From the NCBI GenBank assembly GCA_963921825.1, contig OY997588.1, positions 52,336,803-52,400,802 of the forward strand: DNA of 64,000 nucleotides, read 5' to 3'. Position 1 is the first letter of the stretch, and every line of letters begins with the position of its first letter. This document shows, piece after piece, positions 1 to 12,100 of the stretch. A program made the position numbers and the translations under genes. Under the pieces are notes generated by a model. It was not told where the DNA came from. It was given only the letters and a program-made list of their open reading frames with translations, and made no database searches. The DNA is from Erodium maritimum. Its lineage: Eukaryota; Streptophyta; Magnoliopsida; Geraniales; Geraniaceae.

Positions 1-159
1 GCAATTTCGCTTCTGCAACTGCGCCTCTCTGTGCCAGGTAACTTCCACTACTGCGCGTTCCCTTTCACGAGTTCTCTGATTTCTGATTGATGCGAATCGA
101 GCTGTTTTTTGTGGTGTAATTTGGTGCCAGTGGTTCTGGACATTTGATTTGGAGCTGAA
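1..159 (+). other. SEC10 5' leader (partial, runs in from the left edge)
   Basis: Sequence upstream of the SEC10 start codon. No splice signal is needed between here and the ATG at 160, so this is probably the 5' UTR of the first exon. The promoter lies outside the window. Confidence 0.6.
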
Positions 160-3100
160 ATGAAAGAGAGAAGAGAGAGGAAGGACAGGGCTGCAAAATC
201 AGCAACTGGTGGCCCTCTCCCACTCATTCTCGACATCGATGACTTCAAGGTAAGTTTCTAGGTTTTGTTTTGATTGGCTCTTCGTGTGGAATTTCTGCAT
301 TGTTTTGATCCCTGGTTGTTAATGTGAAATTTTGCATCTTCTGAAGTAACTTTCGGGAGATTTATCCTTTGTTGCTTTATTTGGTACTGTATTTGTTTTG
401 TTTGTTTGATAGTTCATGGGGAATTCCTGCATTGTTTTGATTGCCTGGTTGTTCTTATGAAATTTTGCTTCTTCTCAAGTAACTTTTGGGAGATTTTTCG
501 TTTGGTACTGTTTTTGTTTTGCTTGCTTGATTGATGTGGATAACGTCAGATTTTTATACTAGTGTATGTTAGAATTTCACTTTTTTTCTGAATAAATTGC
601 AGGGAGATTTTTCATTTGATGCTTTATTTGGGAACTTGGTGAACGAGCTGCTCCCATCTTTTCAAGAAGAGGAGACAGATTCATCAGAAGGTGTAGATGG
701 TATGACAAATGGACATCACAAGAGAGGCCCATCTGAACTGACCAAAACGTCACAGGGAGGACCTTCAACCCCTTTATTTCCAGAAGTAGATGGTCTGTTA
801 TCCCTTTTTAAAGATTCTTACAAGGAGTTGATTGATCTCCGAAAACAGGTCTTCTTTCTTTCTGTGGGTTGTTTGTTTCTTTCTTGGACTTTTAAGTAAG
901 AATAGTTGTAAAGGCCATTGACATTGTTTCTTCTTCTGATTTTCTCATGGGTTTAAGATTGATGGGAAGCTCTTCAATCTCAAAAAGGAGGTTTCTGTCC
1001 AAGATTCTCAGCACCGCAAGACTCTTGCTGAGGTTTCCTTACTGATATTCTATTCATTTTAATCAATTGCTGAGGTTCATTTACTGATGACATATCCTTT
1101 CTTAATAAATGTGATCTGACTGAGTTATATGATGAATTTGCATTTAAAAAAAATGATATTGTGGTAAGAAGTTACAGCACAATTTGCCCTAATCTCTGTA
1201 TAATTACTACTTCAGCTGGAAAAAGGTGTCGATGGCTTGTTTGATAGCTTTGCAAGATTGGATTCTCGTATTTCTAGTGTTGGACAGACTGCTGCAAAAA
1301 TAGGAGATCATCTGCAGGTAGTTTAGTTCCTTAGTCACTGTTTTCATTGCCTCTTGTTCTTCAATTTTGCATTTTATATATTTTTCCTACTACCAGAGTG
1401 CAGATTCTCAACGAGAAACAGCTAGTCAAACAATAGAGCTCATAAAGGTAATGAAAAATAGTTCATTGACCATATATGCTACCCTTTGTTTTGAACTTAA
1501 TAATGAAAAAGATTTTCTTCTTGCTCCTGCAGTACTTGATGGAGTTTAATGGTAGTCCAGGTGACCTCATGGAACTGTCACCTTTATTTTCTGATGACAG
1601 TCGTGTTGCTGAGGCTGCTTCAATTGCACAAAAACTGCGTAAGATGTTTTGCTTACTCAAAAGCTACTAGTGTTCTTACATATAATCTTTCCGTTCTACA
1701 TGTTATTGTTTTGCATTAACGTGTGGACATTCAGGAGGTTTTGTATTGCGCCAAAGTTTTTTATCTGTGAATCAAATAACTTTGGCCCATCCTGTACTTG
1801 ACTATGTTTACACTCACTTCATGTACCTTTTGTACAAATGATTTTGTGGTCAATCAAAACACTTAATACACCATTTATGCTCCATCCATGGATGATAACT
1901 TTATTCTTAGAGATATTTACCAACTATTTTTTTTATGAACTTGTTGCAGTCTTTTCTAAACAAATGTGTATATTTTAGTGAGAGGAAGAGAGGAAAAATA
2001 TAGTCCAAGCCTCTAGTAGAGGCCCCAGGTCATGTGTTATAGTTCTTGGTGGACACATGGCATATGGAAGAAGCAAGTCAGCATGGTCAACACCAGTCAG
2101 CTGTAATTTAGGACCACTCTTCGATTAGTGGTTGCATTATCTAGTAGTTTGGTATTTACTTCCTTGCATTTAGGATATTATTTTCCCACCATGAGCAATT
2201 GCTATTTTTAGCTTGGTATTCAATTAGTGGTTGCATATTATCTAGTAGTTTGGTATTTACTTCCTTGCTATTTGGTATTCAAAGAAGCCAATGGAATGGC
2301 GTGCAAATCAACAATCAGAAATTATATAAGATAAATTAGTGCTAGTGTTTAGAAGTTCTCTACCCATAACTCGATCCCAAAAGCTGGGAACTGTCTAACA
2401 CGCCTCAAGGCGAGGCAGCAGAAGATGGGTGGCCAGATTGAAAAACTAAGACAGTTGTTGCATCTGGCAGAGATGGCTGACTCAAAAGCCTCACAACAGG
2501 AGATGGTCATCTCTGGTTCAGACTCATCTTTAAAACTGGAGCAAGATCAAGATACAGAGAAAGAACTGAACAAGCTCAAGCTGTCTAGTCCCCTTGACCA
2601 GTACAAGGTCAAAACAAAAGAAGTGATGATTGGGGGAACCAATATAGTTCTTCTCAAATTCCCATGTTTTACTTTCTGGTTGTTGCCTCTTATATTGGCT
2701 GACCAAGCTTTTGTCTTAGAGCCTCCATGACCAGAACCCAAGCCCCCCACCAGCTAAAAACTACTCCTTTCTGCAACATTATAATTTGGTGCTTGCGGTC
2801 AAGCATCCTTTCGAAGGGGAGGGTCATGTTATAGTCTTGGTGGACGCATGGCATATGGAAGGCGCAAGTCAGCATGGTCAAAACCAGTCAGCTGAATTTA
2901 GGACCACTCTTTCAATTAATTGTTGCATTATCTAGTAGTTTGGTATTTACTTCCTTGCATTTAGGAGATTTTTCTCCCACCATGAGCAATTACTATTATT
3001 AGCTTGGTCATCTAGTATTTAGAGAAGTCAATTGGCATGGAAATAAACAATATCAGAAATTATATCAGTTCAGTTACTGTTAGTGTTTAGAAGTTCTCTA

Positions 3101-6100
3101 CCCATATCTTAATCCTAAAAGCTGGGACTGTAACATCATGTCAACAATCCTAGAGAAATAGCCTTTTATTTCTGTAATGTGTGTACTTGTTCTATGCTCT
3201 TATAATATTCACCCACTTTTGAAGCTAAATCAATCACTATTATCTTCATGCTATTTCTGTCAATTTTAGGGGCCTTTGCTGAAGAAGACATTGGAAGCCA
3301 AGGCATATCTGTTCCATCTCTTATGGGAAATGCTACTGCTAGCAGGGGGTTAGAGGTTGCTGTTGCTAATCTTCAGGACTACTGCAATGGTAGTATCTTT
3401 TTCAATTGTTTTCTGGATTAATATGAATATTGGTGATCCACTAAATCACGCATATCATATTTAATGAAGTCCTGTTGTTGGTCAAATAATTATTGGTATA
3501 CTGATGACTTCATGAATCTGCAGCAGTAAAAAACTTATTCCCTTATCCATGGGTGAAGTGATAACATGGAAACTGCCCCCATACACACACACACACAAGA
3601 GAGAGTGAGACACAGAGAGAGAGAGAGAGAGTAGAAAATGCTAATTCTTTCATTTTTACTCTGCAGAACTGGAAAATCGATTGTTGTCTCGTTTTGATGC
3701 AGCATCACAGAAAAGAGAATTGTCTACTATGGCAGAGTGTGCCAAAATTTTATCTCAGGTAATACTGTGTGGGACGGTTTTGGCCGTAATCTCTGTAGTT
3801 TAAACAGTCTGGTCACTGGTAAGTTTGTGGAGTCATTAAGTCCTCTCCTGCCACGCAAAATCACACTTGTACAGATGCATCTTTTGCACTTTCCATCCTT
3901 TGTTCTGCAGTAGTTGATTGCTGATCATTGAGAATAGTTTGAAGGATGTTTCCATTGTCACTTATAGTAGGCACTATCTGTCTAATATAGAAAGATACCT
4001 CCTTTATAACTGGCAACGTTAATTCCTAAGAAGTGTTTTAAAAAGCCCAAGTCTTGCACGAAACCTAGACTGTATGTAGGTTTTAGGTGTACTACATAAG
4101 TAACTTCTCTTCCTAAGAAGTATTTTGGTAAACTGAGTGTCTCTTCAAACTAAATTTAATATAGGACTAAGGGCATCCATCCTCATATTATCTCTTCTGG
4201 TAAGAGAGAAGAGGGGGTCAAGAAAGAGTGTTGTGAATCTGAAATTTAAATCAGTGGCTAAAGATGGGCTCTAATACCATGTTGTGTAAGAAAAACAATG
4301 GTAATTGGCTGTAGAGAGTACAGAAGATTTATGAAACCATAATCTAATTAGGTTAGACCTTCCTCCTTTGTCTTTATCATGTTGCCGGTTGGACCAAAGT
4401 ACTCAATTATTTAGCACTATTTATTCATATATTAACGTCCCTTTGATATGCATAGTAAGAAGATTAAACCATAGCTCATCAATTTGAATCACGTGGATGA
4501 GTCTAGTGTAGCTTATGTCTTACACATTGAATAAAATCGCAACGGTTTTGTCTAGTTTATAAAAGAACAATTTGCCAGGGAAGTTGCAGTTGCTTTTGTT
4601 TCTCTTTCCTTTTCCTCATTCTTTTGAGTTTGTATGTATAAGACATTTATTTAAATGCTCTGCCTTTCTTTTGAGTTTGTATGTATAAGACATTTATTTA
4701 AAGGCTCTGCCTTTTGTTTCCTAGATGTGATGTATTTACATGTTATGCTGATGTTGATGAAAATAACTGTGCTACGGAAATAATTGAAATTATATTCAAT
4801 TAGTATTTCACATGGATCATGTAAAATTAGTTTTGGATAGTATTTATATGGTTGTTATTTCTTTCACCTTTGGAGTTTTAGTTGCTCTATCGTCATACTG
4901 AACTAATATTATCTTGAACTTAAATGCTCCGGCTTTCTGAAGATTTAATCAACCTGATGTAGTTGTGAAGGAATTTTGTTAATATCTACAGGTGTTTTAT
5001 CCTTCCCTATACTTATCACGCCTGTTAACTCACACTGCAGTTTAATAGGGGTACCAGCGCAATGCAACATTATGTGATAACACGACCAATGTTTATTGAT
5101 GTGGAAGTCATGAATGCAGACACCAGACTTGTGATAGGAGATGGTGCCCAACTTAGTCCTAGCTATGTTGCTCGTGGCATCTCTTCCCTTTACAGAGAAA
5201 TCACAGGTTTTGAGGACTAATTTTAATCTTAGCCAATGGTTAGAAGGAAATACAAGAAAGTGATTATTTCTCTATTTGTTTGGTATCCTTCCTACCATCG
5301 ATTTCTCCACTTTTTTTCATCATATGGATTTTGCCTCTCCATCTCTCCCATTTAGGATCACCTCAACTATGCAGGTCCAGCGGAAAAGTGGATTTATTCC
5401 TGTCCTCTTGAAAATCCACCATACCATAAGTTTAATTTCATTCCAAGGTTTTGTTATATTTTTTTATATACTTTTGTTGGTTCATTCTGCAGATACCGTA
5501 AGGAAAGAAGCAGCGACAATTATGGCCGTGTTTCCATCTCCTAATGAAGTTATGTCAATTTTAGTTCAGGTATGTAGATAGGGAGTATGCTAGTTGCCCT
5601 CAATATAAACTTTTGCATGTCATTCAGTATTGATTGTTGATTTCATAATATTTTTACTAGTATTCAATGTTTTATGTAGAGAGTTCTGGAGCAACGAGTT
5701 ACTGCACTTCTGGACAAATTATTAGTGAAGCCATCTCTGAGTATACCTTCTCCAAATGATGGTGGCCTTCTATTAGTGAGTACAAAGTTCTATGGTTAAG
5801 CCAATCCCTGTTTTAGGTTATGACAAGATATTCTTGAAATTTATGTTCGACTCGTGGCCTCAGTATCTCAGAATACTAGCTGTGGCATATGAGAAGACAC
5901 AAGAACTTGCAAGGGATCTACGCGCTGTTGGATGTGGTGACTTGGATATTGAGGGTAAACAAGCTACTAAAAATTCATAATTTCCATTTTTACACAACTT
6001 AGTATCACTTCTCTAGTTGCTGGCTTTAGTTGGTTCAATTAGCAAAACTTCTTATCATGGGACTGGAGTTCAAGGGTTGAATTTTCATTCACACATGAGT

Positions 6101-6161
6101 TGGGTAGTTTGGGGCCAAAAGGATAAAGCATTACTCCCATGCTGTAGCTAACCTTTCAGAC

Positions 6162-6194
<33 letters not shown>

Positions 6195-9100
6195 TGAAAA
6201 AAAAACTATGATAGGAAACAAACAATCAAGATGCAGATCTTTATCAAGCCAGCATTGGCTGAAGTTATAAGGGGTTTGTGTTGTGATTTTATTCAAATTT
6301 AGAAATTAGCAAGCAACATGTAGGTATGGTACTTGCCTCTCATTGTATGTTACTGAACATGCTTCTAGCTGTTATTTGAGTGTTATAGTTCATACCACTT
6401 GTAATGGATTTCAGAAACTTCCTTAGCTTGTGATGAACTGGTATACTGGATGGATAGAGGCTGTAATGAGATATTGACTTACATTGATAAAATAACATTA
6501 TTTTCCTGAAGTTGTGTTTAGTGGTCTTGGGCCTTTCTAAAAAAGCGTTTGAACTTGAATAAGGCTGATGTGTGAATTTATGAATATAAGGCTTTTCATC
6601 CTCGTGTTTTGAAAAACTTATAGTACACATATTTTCATCTGCATCTATTAACAATGTTGTGAATATAAGGCTTTTCATCCTCGTGTTTTGAAAAACTTAA
6701 TAGTGTATTTAACACACCTCTGTGCTCTTTATCTGACCGAATTAATTTTTTAGCTAAATGGAGATGTTATTAGATATGTTCTTTAATTATCACAATGTCC
6801 TTGTTGTGAAATTTTCTTCATATGATTTTTAGTACTTGAGTGTTTTAATAGCCTATTCTTGTCACTTCAGGCCTCACAGAGTCTCTGTTTGCTACTCATA
6901 AAGATGAATATCCAGATAATGAGCAGGCCTCTCTGAAACAACTATATCTGGCGAAGGTCTTTATCAATTTGCATTTTGCAATCACATCATTTGATGTCTT
7001 GATAACATGCATAAATCTTTTGACATGCAGATGGAGGAGTTAAGTGCTGAACAACAATCTGAGTCAGGTGGGACTATTGGGCGCTCAAAGGGAGCTTCAG
7101 CGCCTTCTTCACAAACACAAATATCTGTTACTGTTGTGACAGAGTTTGTGCGTTGGAATGAAGAAGCAATCTCCAGATGCAATGTGTTCTCGTCTCAAGT
7201 TTGTCCTTTTTTCCCTTTAAAATTAAGCTGTTGTACTATGGATGTTGATAGTTTGCATTATTTAACGGGGGAATTTGCTGAAACGTGCCTCATGAATTGG
7301 TCACGGAGGGAAAACAGCCTTTTCAAAATAATAAAATGTGCTTTGGACTCCACTGTGTATTGGATATTGTTCGCCACTACTAAAAACTAATGGCAATTTG
7401 ATTTCCATCAGCCAGTTTTCCCGTAAAGGCCTTATGAGTTATCTGCATTCCCGTTTTCCGTTAGTTTTAAATACGACGAACACTGTCCAATACAGAAGCT
7501 GTTTTCCATCTGTTGCCAATTCATGAGGGCACTTTTTAGCAATTCCTCATTAAAACTAAAAAGTTCAACACTAAATGCTTGGCCAAGTGTTTAAGGGAGT
7601 ATTGAACTTTATTATGTAAAGTTCTATCTTTATATTGGTATTATATGTTAAATGATTTCAAGGATCTAAACCGTAACAATATATTCAACTAGAAAATGGC
7701 ATTCAGAAGTTCAGGTTTAAAAGTTGGGTTAATTGCTAAAAACTAGAAAAAGTTGTCCACATGCTGAAAAGTACACTAAGTTTAAAAGTGGACAAAAACA
7801 TACAATAAGTATTGTCCAGTCTTCTGTTAAAATAATGAACAGAATACTATGTTCTGTTAAGTATTGGGCCCATATATTTTGTCCACGGTACTTTTCAAGA
7901 CCCATATGTTTTGACCACAGTACTTTTCAAGCTATATGTTTTGACCACGATACCTTTCAATGCTATATGTATTTTCTACATATCCTGTAGGGGTTAATAG
8001 AACTGTTCATTATTTTAACAGAAGACTGTGGACAATACTTATTGTATGTTTTTGTCCACTTTTAAACCCAGTGTAGTTTTTAGCATACAGACAAAACTTT
8101 TTGTAGTTTTTAGCAATTAACCCTTATAAGTTTTATAACAAATATGACTTGTATTTAACCTGTAACTCTTTTACTGCCCTATCCTCTTGTATCCGATCCT
8201 TTTTAAGATTCCTTTTTGTTCTGCCTTTTTGCCCCAGGGTGTGTTGCTTCCAGTTCGGAGCTCGCTATTTTTTAATTTATTGTCTTTTGGCCTATAAAAA
8301 AACAAGTATGGCATATCATTTGGCTCCATCCAAAATCTTGTCCATTTTTGTAACTTGTACAGCTTAAACACCTCTTTGTGCAAACGTTAATAAATTTACA
8401 GGTTTTTGGCAACAATTAGAAACAGTTCCACAGTATTTTTGCACCTGCTTTGGAAAAAGTCAACAGGCCAGAGCAACTTTACATTAGATCTTACTTTTTT
8501 AGTATGTAATCATTTATGAATTAGTTTCTGAGCTGGTTTATATTCTATGCGATGGTAAGTGAAGAAATTAACAAGTTGATATGTATTACTGAAGAGATTG
8601 ACGGGGGTGTAAAATATATCATGAATTAGTTTCTGAACCAGTTTTATATGCCATGCAATGGTAATGTAGATATAATTTCTTTCTTATGTCTTGGTAAAGA
8701 GATTGATAGGGGTGTAATAATATTATCTTAATGATAACCATATCAAGTTCTAAATGAATTTGTCATAAGCGATAACATTATGCCCTGGTTAACAATGAAA
8801 GTAGAGCTAAATAAGATTTTTCTGGAATTTAGTGTTCTGTAAATCTTTTTTCTGATGTGTATTAATTATTCGGTCATCTCTTTGTGCAGCCTGCTATTCT
8901 TGCATCTAATGTAAGAACAGTCTTCACTTCCCTACTAGAACAAGTAAGTTGGTTTAATAAGTTCTGGTTCTCACATGATTAATGCCATGGGTGCTGATGC
9001 TCTATATATGCAGGTTAGTCAATATATAACAGACGGACTTGAACGGTCTAGAGACAGCTTGACTGAGGCTGCGGCTTTAAGGGAAAGGTTTGTGCTAGGC

Positions 9101-12100
9101 ACAAGTGTGAGTAGAAGGGTTGCTGCTGCAGCTGCTTCTGCTGTAATTGCCTCTCTCTCTCTCTCTTACACACACACACAAACACACACGTGTAGTGGAA
9201 CATGTGCCTGATATGAGATATTGACTGACATGCAGGCGGAAGCTGCTGCTGTAGCTGGTGAAAACAGTTTCAAATCTTTCATGGTTGCTGTACAACGTTG
9301 TGGTAGTAGTGTGGCCATAGTTCAGCAAGTATGTCACACTTATGTATAGTCTACCATGTATAAGAATGACCTCATGGAATGAAGTTTTGATGAGTTTGAC
9401 CTTTTCTTGTAGTACTTTGCAAATTCTATATCTAGGCTTTTACTACCAGTGGATGGAGCACATGCCGCTGCATGTGAAGAAATGGCAACGGCGATGGCCA
9501 GTGCAGAGTCTGCTGCATATAAAGGGCTTCAACAATGCATTGAAACTGTAATGGCTGAGGTTAGTCATTGGATATTACATTTAATTCCTAGGTGCTAGTA
9601 AAAAATAGCCTGCCACCAGAGAGATGTCAGGTAGTTGGTTTTGGTCATTGTGAATTATTACTGAATAAGTTTCCAGATACTGTGCATCTGTGTGCAGCTC
9701 ATTTCTTTACTACCTCAGCTGAGATAGTGCCATTCCCTGAAAAACTCCTGTGCAGGCGGATCGGTTGCTATCTGCTGAGCAAAAGGCAACAGACTATCGG
9801 TCACCTGATGATGGAATGATTCCTGATCATCGTCCAACAACTGCCTGCACAAAGTATGTGCAGATTGACGATTATGACATATTTTGGATTCATAATATAA
9901 GTTTCCTTGACATTCATTAAATGTCATCTTTATCCTGTGTGCTTCCGGGCATCCGGAATATGCATATTGTTCTTACTATGTTCTTGTTGAACTTAAACAG
10001 TCATGTTAGTGTAATTGCTGAAGGCATCATTTCAACCGTATATATAATTCTATAACGTTTTCTTCTCTTGTCCAGAGTTGTGGCATACCTTTCCCGTGTC
10101 CTTGAATCTGCTTTCACTGCGCTTGAAGGTCTTAACAAACAAGCATTCTTAACAGAATTGGTATGTCATTTCATTTGTCTAAGTTCACATATATTGTACC
10201 ACAACTTCAGTGCCCCAACTTATTTATACCGCTGGTCATGGGGTTTTGTGCAATAATAACTTTCAATGGTTGCCTGTGAGTTAATGTTTCAGAATTTCAG
10301 TAGTATACATATATTGTTCCCCGGCGTATTTTTATTGATGATCATGATGTTTGTGCTATAATAACTTTCTATGGTTGCCTGTGAGTGAATGTATCAGAAT
10401 TTCAGTATTATACATATATTGTTCCCCAACTTATTTTTATTGATGATCATGGCGTTTTATGCTATAAGAGGTTTCAATGGCTGCTTCTAATGAATGTGTC
10501 TGAGAATGCATCCGTCCTGTAGTAAAAATTTCTGATGTACACATATGTAAAAGCCAGTTTTGTGTAAAAAATTCTGATGTACACATTTATGTAAAAGCTT
10601 GTTTTATGTAAAATTTCTGATGTACACATGTAAAAGCCTGTTTTGTAATCTATTAGTCCATAGTCCCCTCTTTCCCAAAATATGTGTCCTATTTGGCTTT
10701 TAGTGAAAATTATGGACTAATTGAATCAGTGCCTCAGTTTCCACTAATGATCCATGTTCTAACATGTGTCACCTCACAAAGTGGTAATAACTAACTCAAC
10801 AAAGAGTATTATTTGCTAAATCACACATAACTGGCTTCCTAGTAAGAAGGGGAAATTACTTTTAGTTACCCTTAAATTTTGGCCACGTACCTTTAGCTAC
10901 ACAAAGTTTGAAAGTGTCCAATAAGTTACCATTAGTTTTGGTCAGAGATCATTTGCATGCTTTATGAATTGGTAACAGTCACAGATCAATTACATGCCTT
11001 TAAGAATTGGACAATTAGGTAAAAGTGTTGAAAACTTGACCAAAACTTTGGCCAATAAGGTACCATAACTTTGTGTGTCTAAAGGTATGTGACCAAAATT
11101 TTAACGTAACTAGAGGTAATTTCCCCTAATAAGAAACGGGACACTTATTTTGTGACGTCCAACTTTGCGTGGAGTATATAACATTTACCTGCTTGCACCA
11201 GATCAATTTTTTTGCAATAAGTAATATTTTCCATGTTGCTTTTCATTATTTTGGTGTTCTATTTAGGTTTGATGTGATATTTATTTACTTTGTCCAATAA
11301 GATACCGTAACTCTGTATCTAAAGGTATGTGACCAAAACTTTAACGTAACTAAAGGTAATTCCCCTAATAAGAAACTGGACACTTATTTTGTGACGTTCA
11401 ACTTTGCGTGGAGTATATAACATTCACCTGCTTGCACCAGATCAATTTTGTTGCAATAAGTAATATTTTCCATGTTGCTTTTCATTATTTTGTTGTTCTA
11501 TTTAGTTTTAATGTGATATTTATTTGCCTCTCTGCAGGGAAATCGCTTGCATAAAGGACTGATTAATCATTGGCAAAAATTCACTTTTAATCCAAGGTAA
11601 CTGCCCTCTTAAGTTTCACTGCTTGGTAAATTTATGTTAACTATGCCCAGCCTTCTATTAAATAGATGTTGCCATCATTGTTGTTTATTTATTTTCTCAT
11701 TGAAGCAAAATTGTTCCATTTTGCGCATATTCTTTTATGGGATAATTGTCAAAACATGCACTTATGTTTCGTCCACAAACGAAATAGTGCACAATGTTTC
11801 GTCCACGTCGTCTGGCTACCCTTATGAATCGTCCACGCACTTTTGTCAGTAACATTAACAAAATATTCGAATCTGTAACCTCACGTGCTATCATGTGCTT
11901 GTGTCTGAAATTTTTTTTGGACGAAATTGCCCTAACAATTCTCAGCCACTCATTTTTTGGACGAAATTCTTATTTTTGAATTTCAAACCAAAAGGGCAAA
12001 ATTGTCAATTCAGGTTCTGCTGTTACACTTTTCTAACAGAAGTGCGTGGACGATTCATAAGGGTAGCCGGACGACGTGGACAAAACATTGTGCACTATTT

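Larger units (their letters stand above)
2035..3135 (+). mobile_element. Miniature non-autonomous LTR retrotransposon (TRIM-like) in SEC10 intron 6
   Basis: Two direct repeats, 2035-2400 and 2827-3135, both start TGTTATAG and end in ACA. They flank only 426 bp of internal sequence. The whole is bounded by a perfect 5-bp duplication, TCATG, at 2030-2034 and 3136-3140. A purine-rich tract ending GGGGAGGGTCA lies just before the second repeat, as a polypurine tract should. The interior has an open stretch at 2425-2640 that might be a gag remnant, but no protease, integrase, reverse transcriptase or RNase H. The usual initiator-Met tRNA primer site was not recognised after the first LTR. The size fits a TRIM, sense to SEC10. 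The LTRs differ by indels (366 versus 309 bp), so the insertion is not recent. Confidence 0.85.

Noticed and set aside
7007..7390. 127-codon frame over SEC10 exon 14
   Set aside because: Only 7031-7198 is the conserved exon; the rest is intron read-through.
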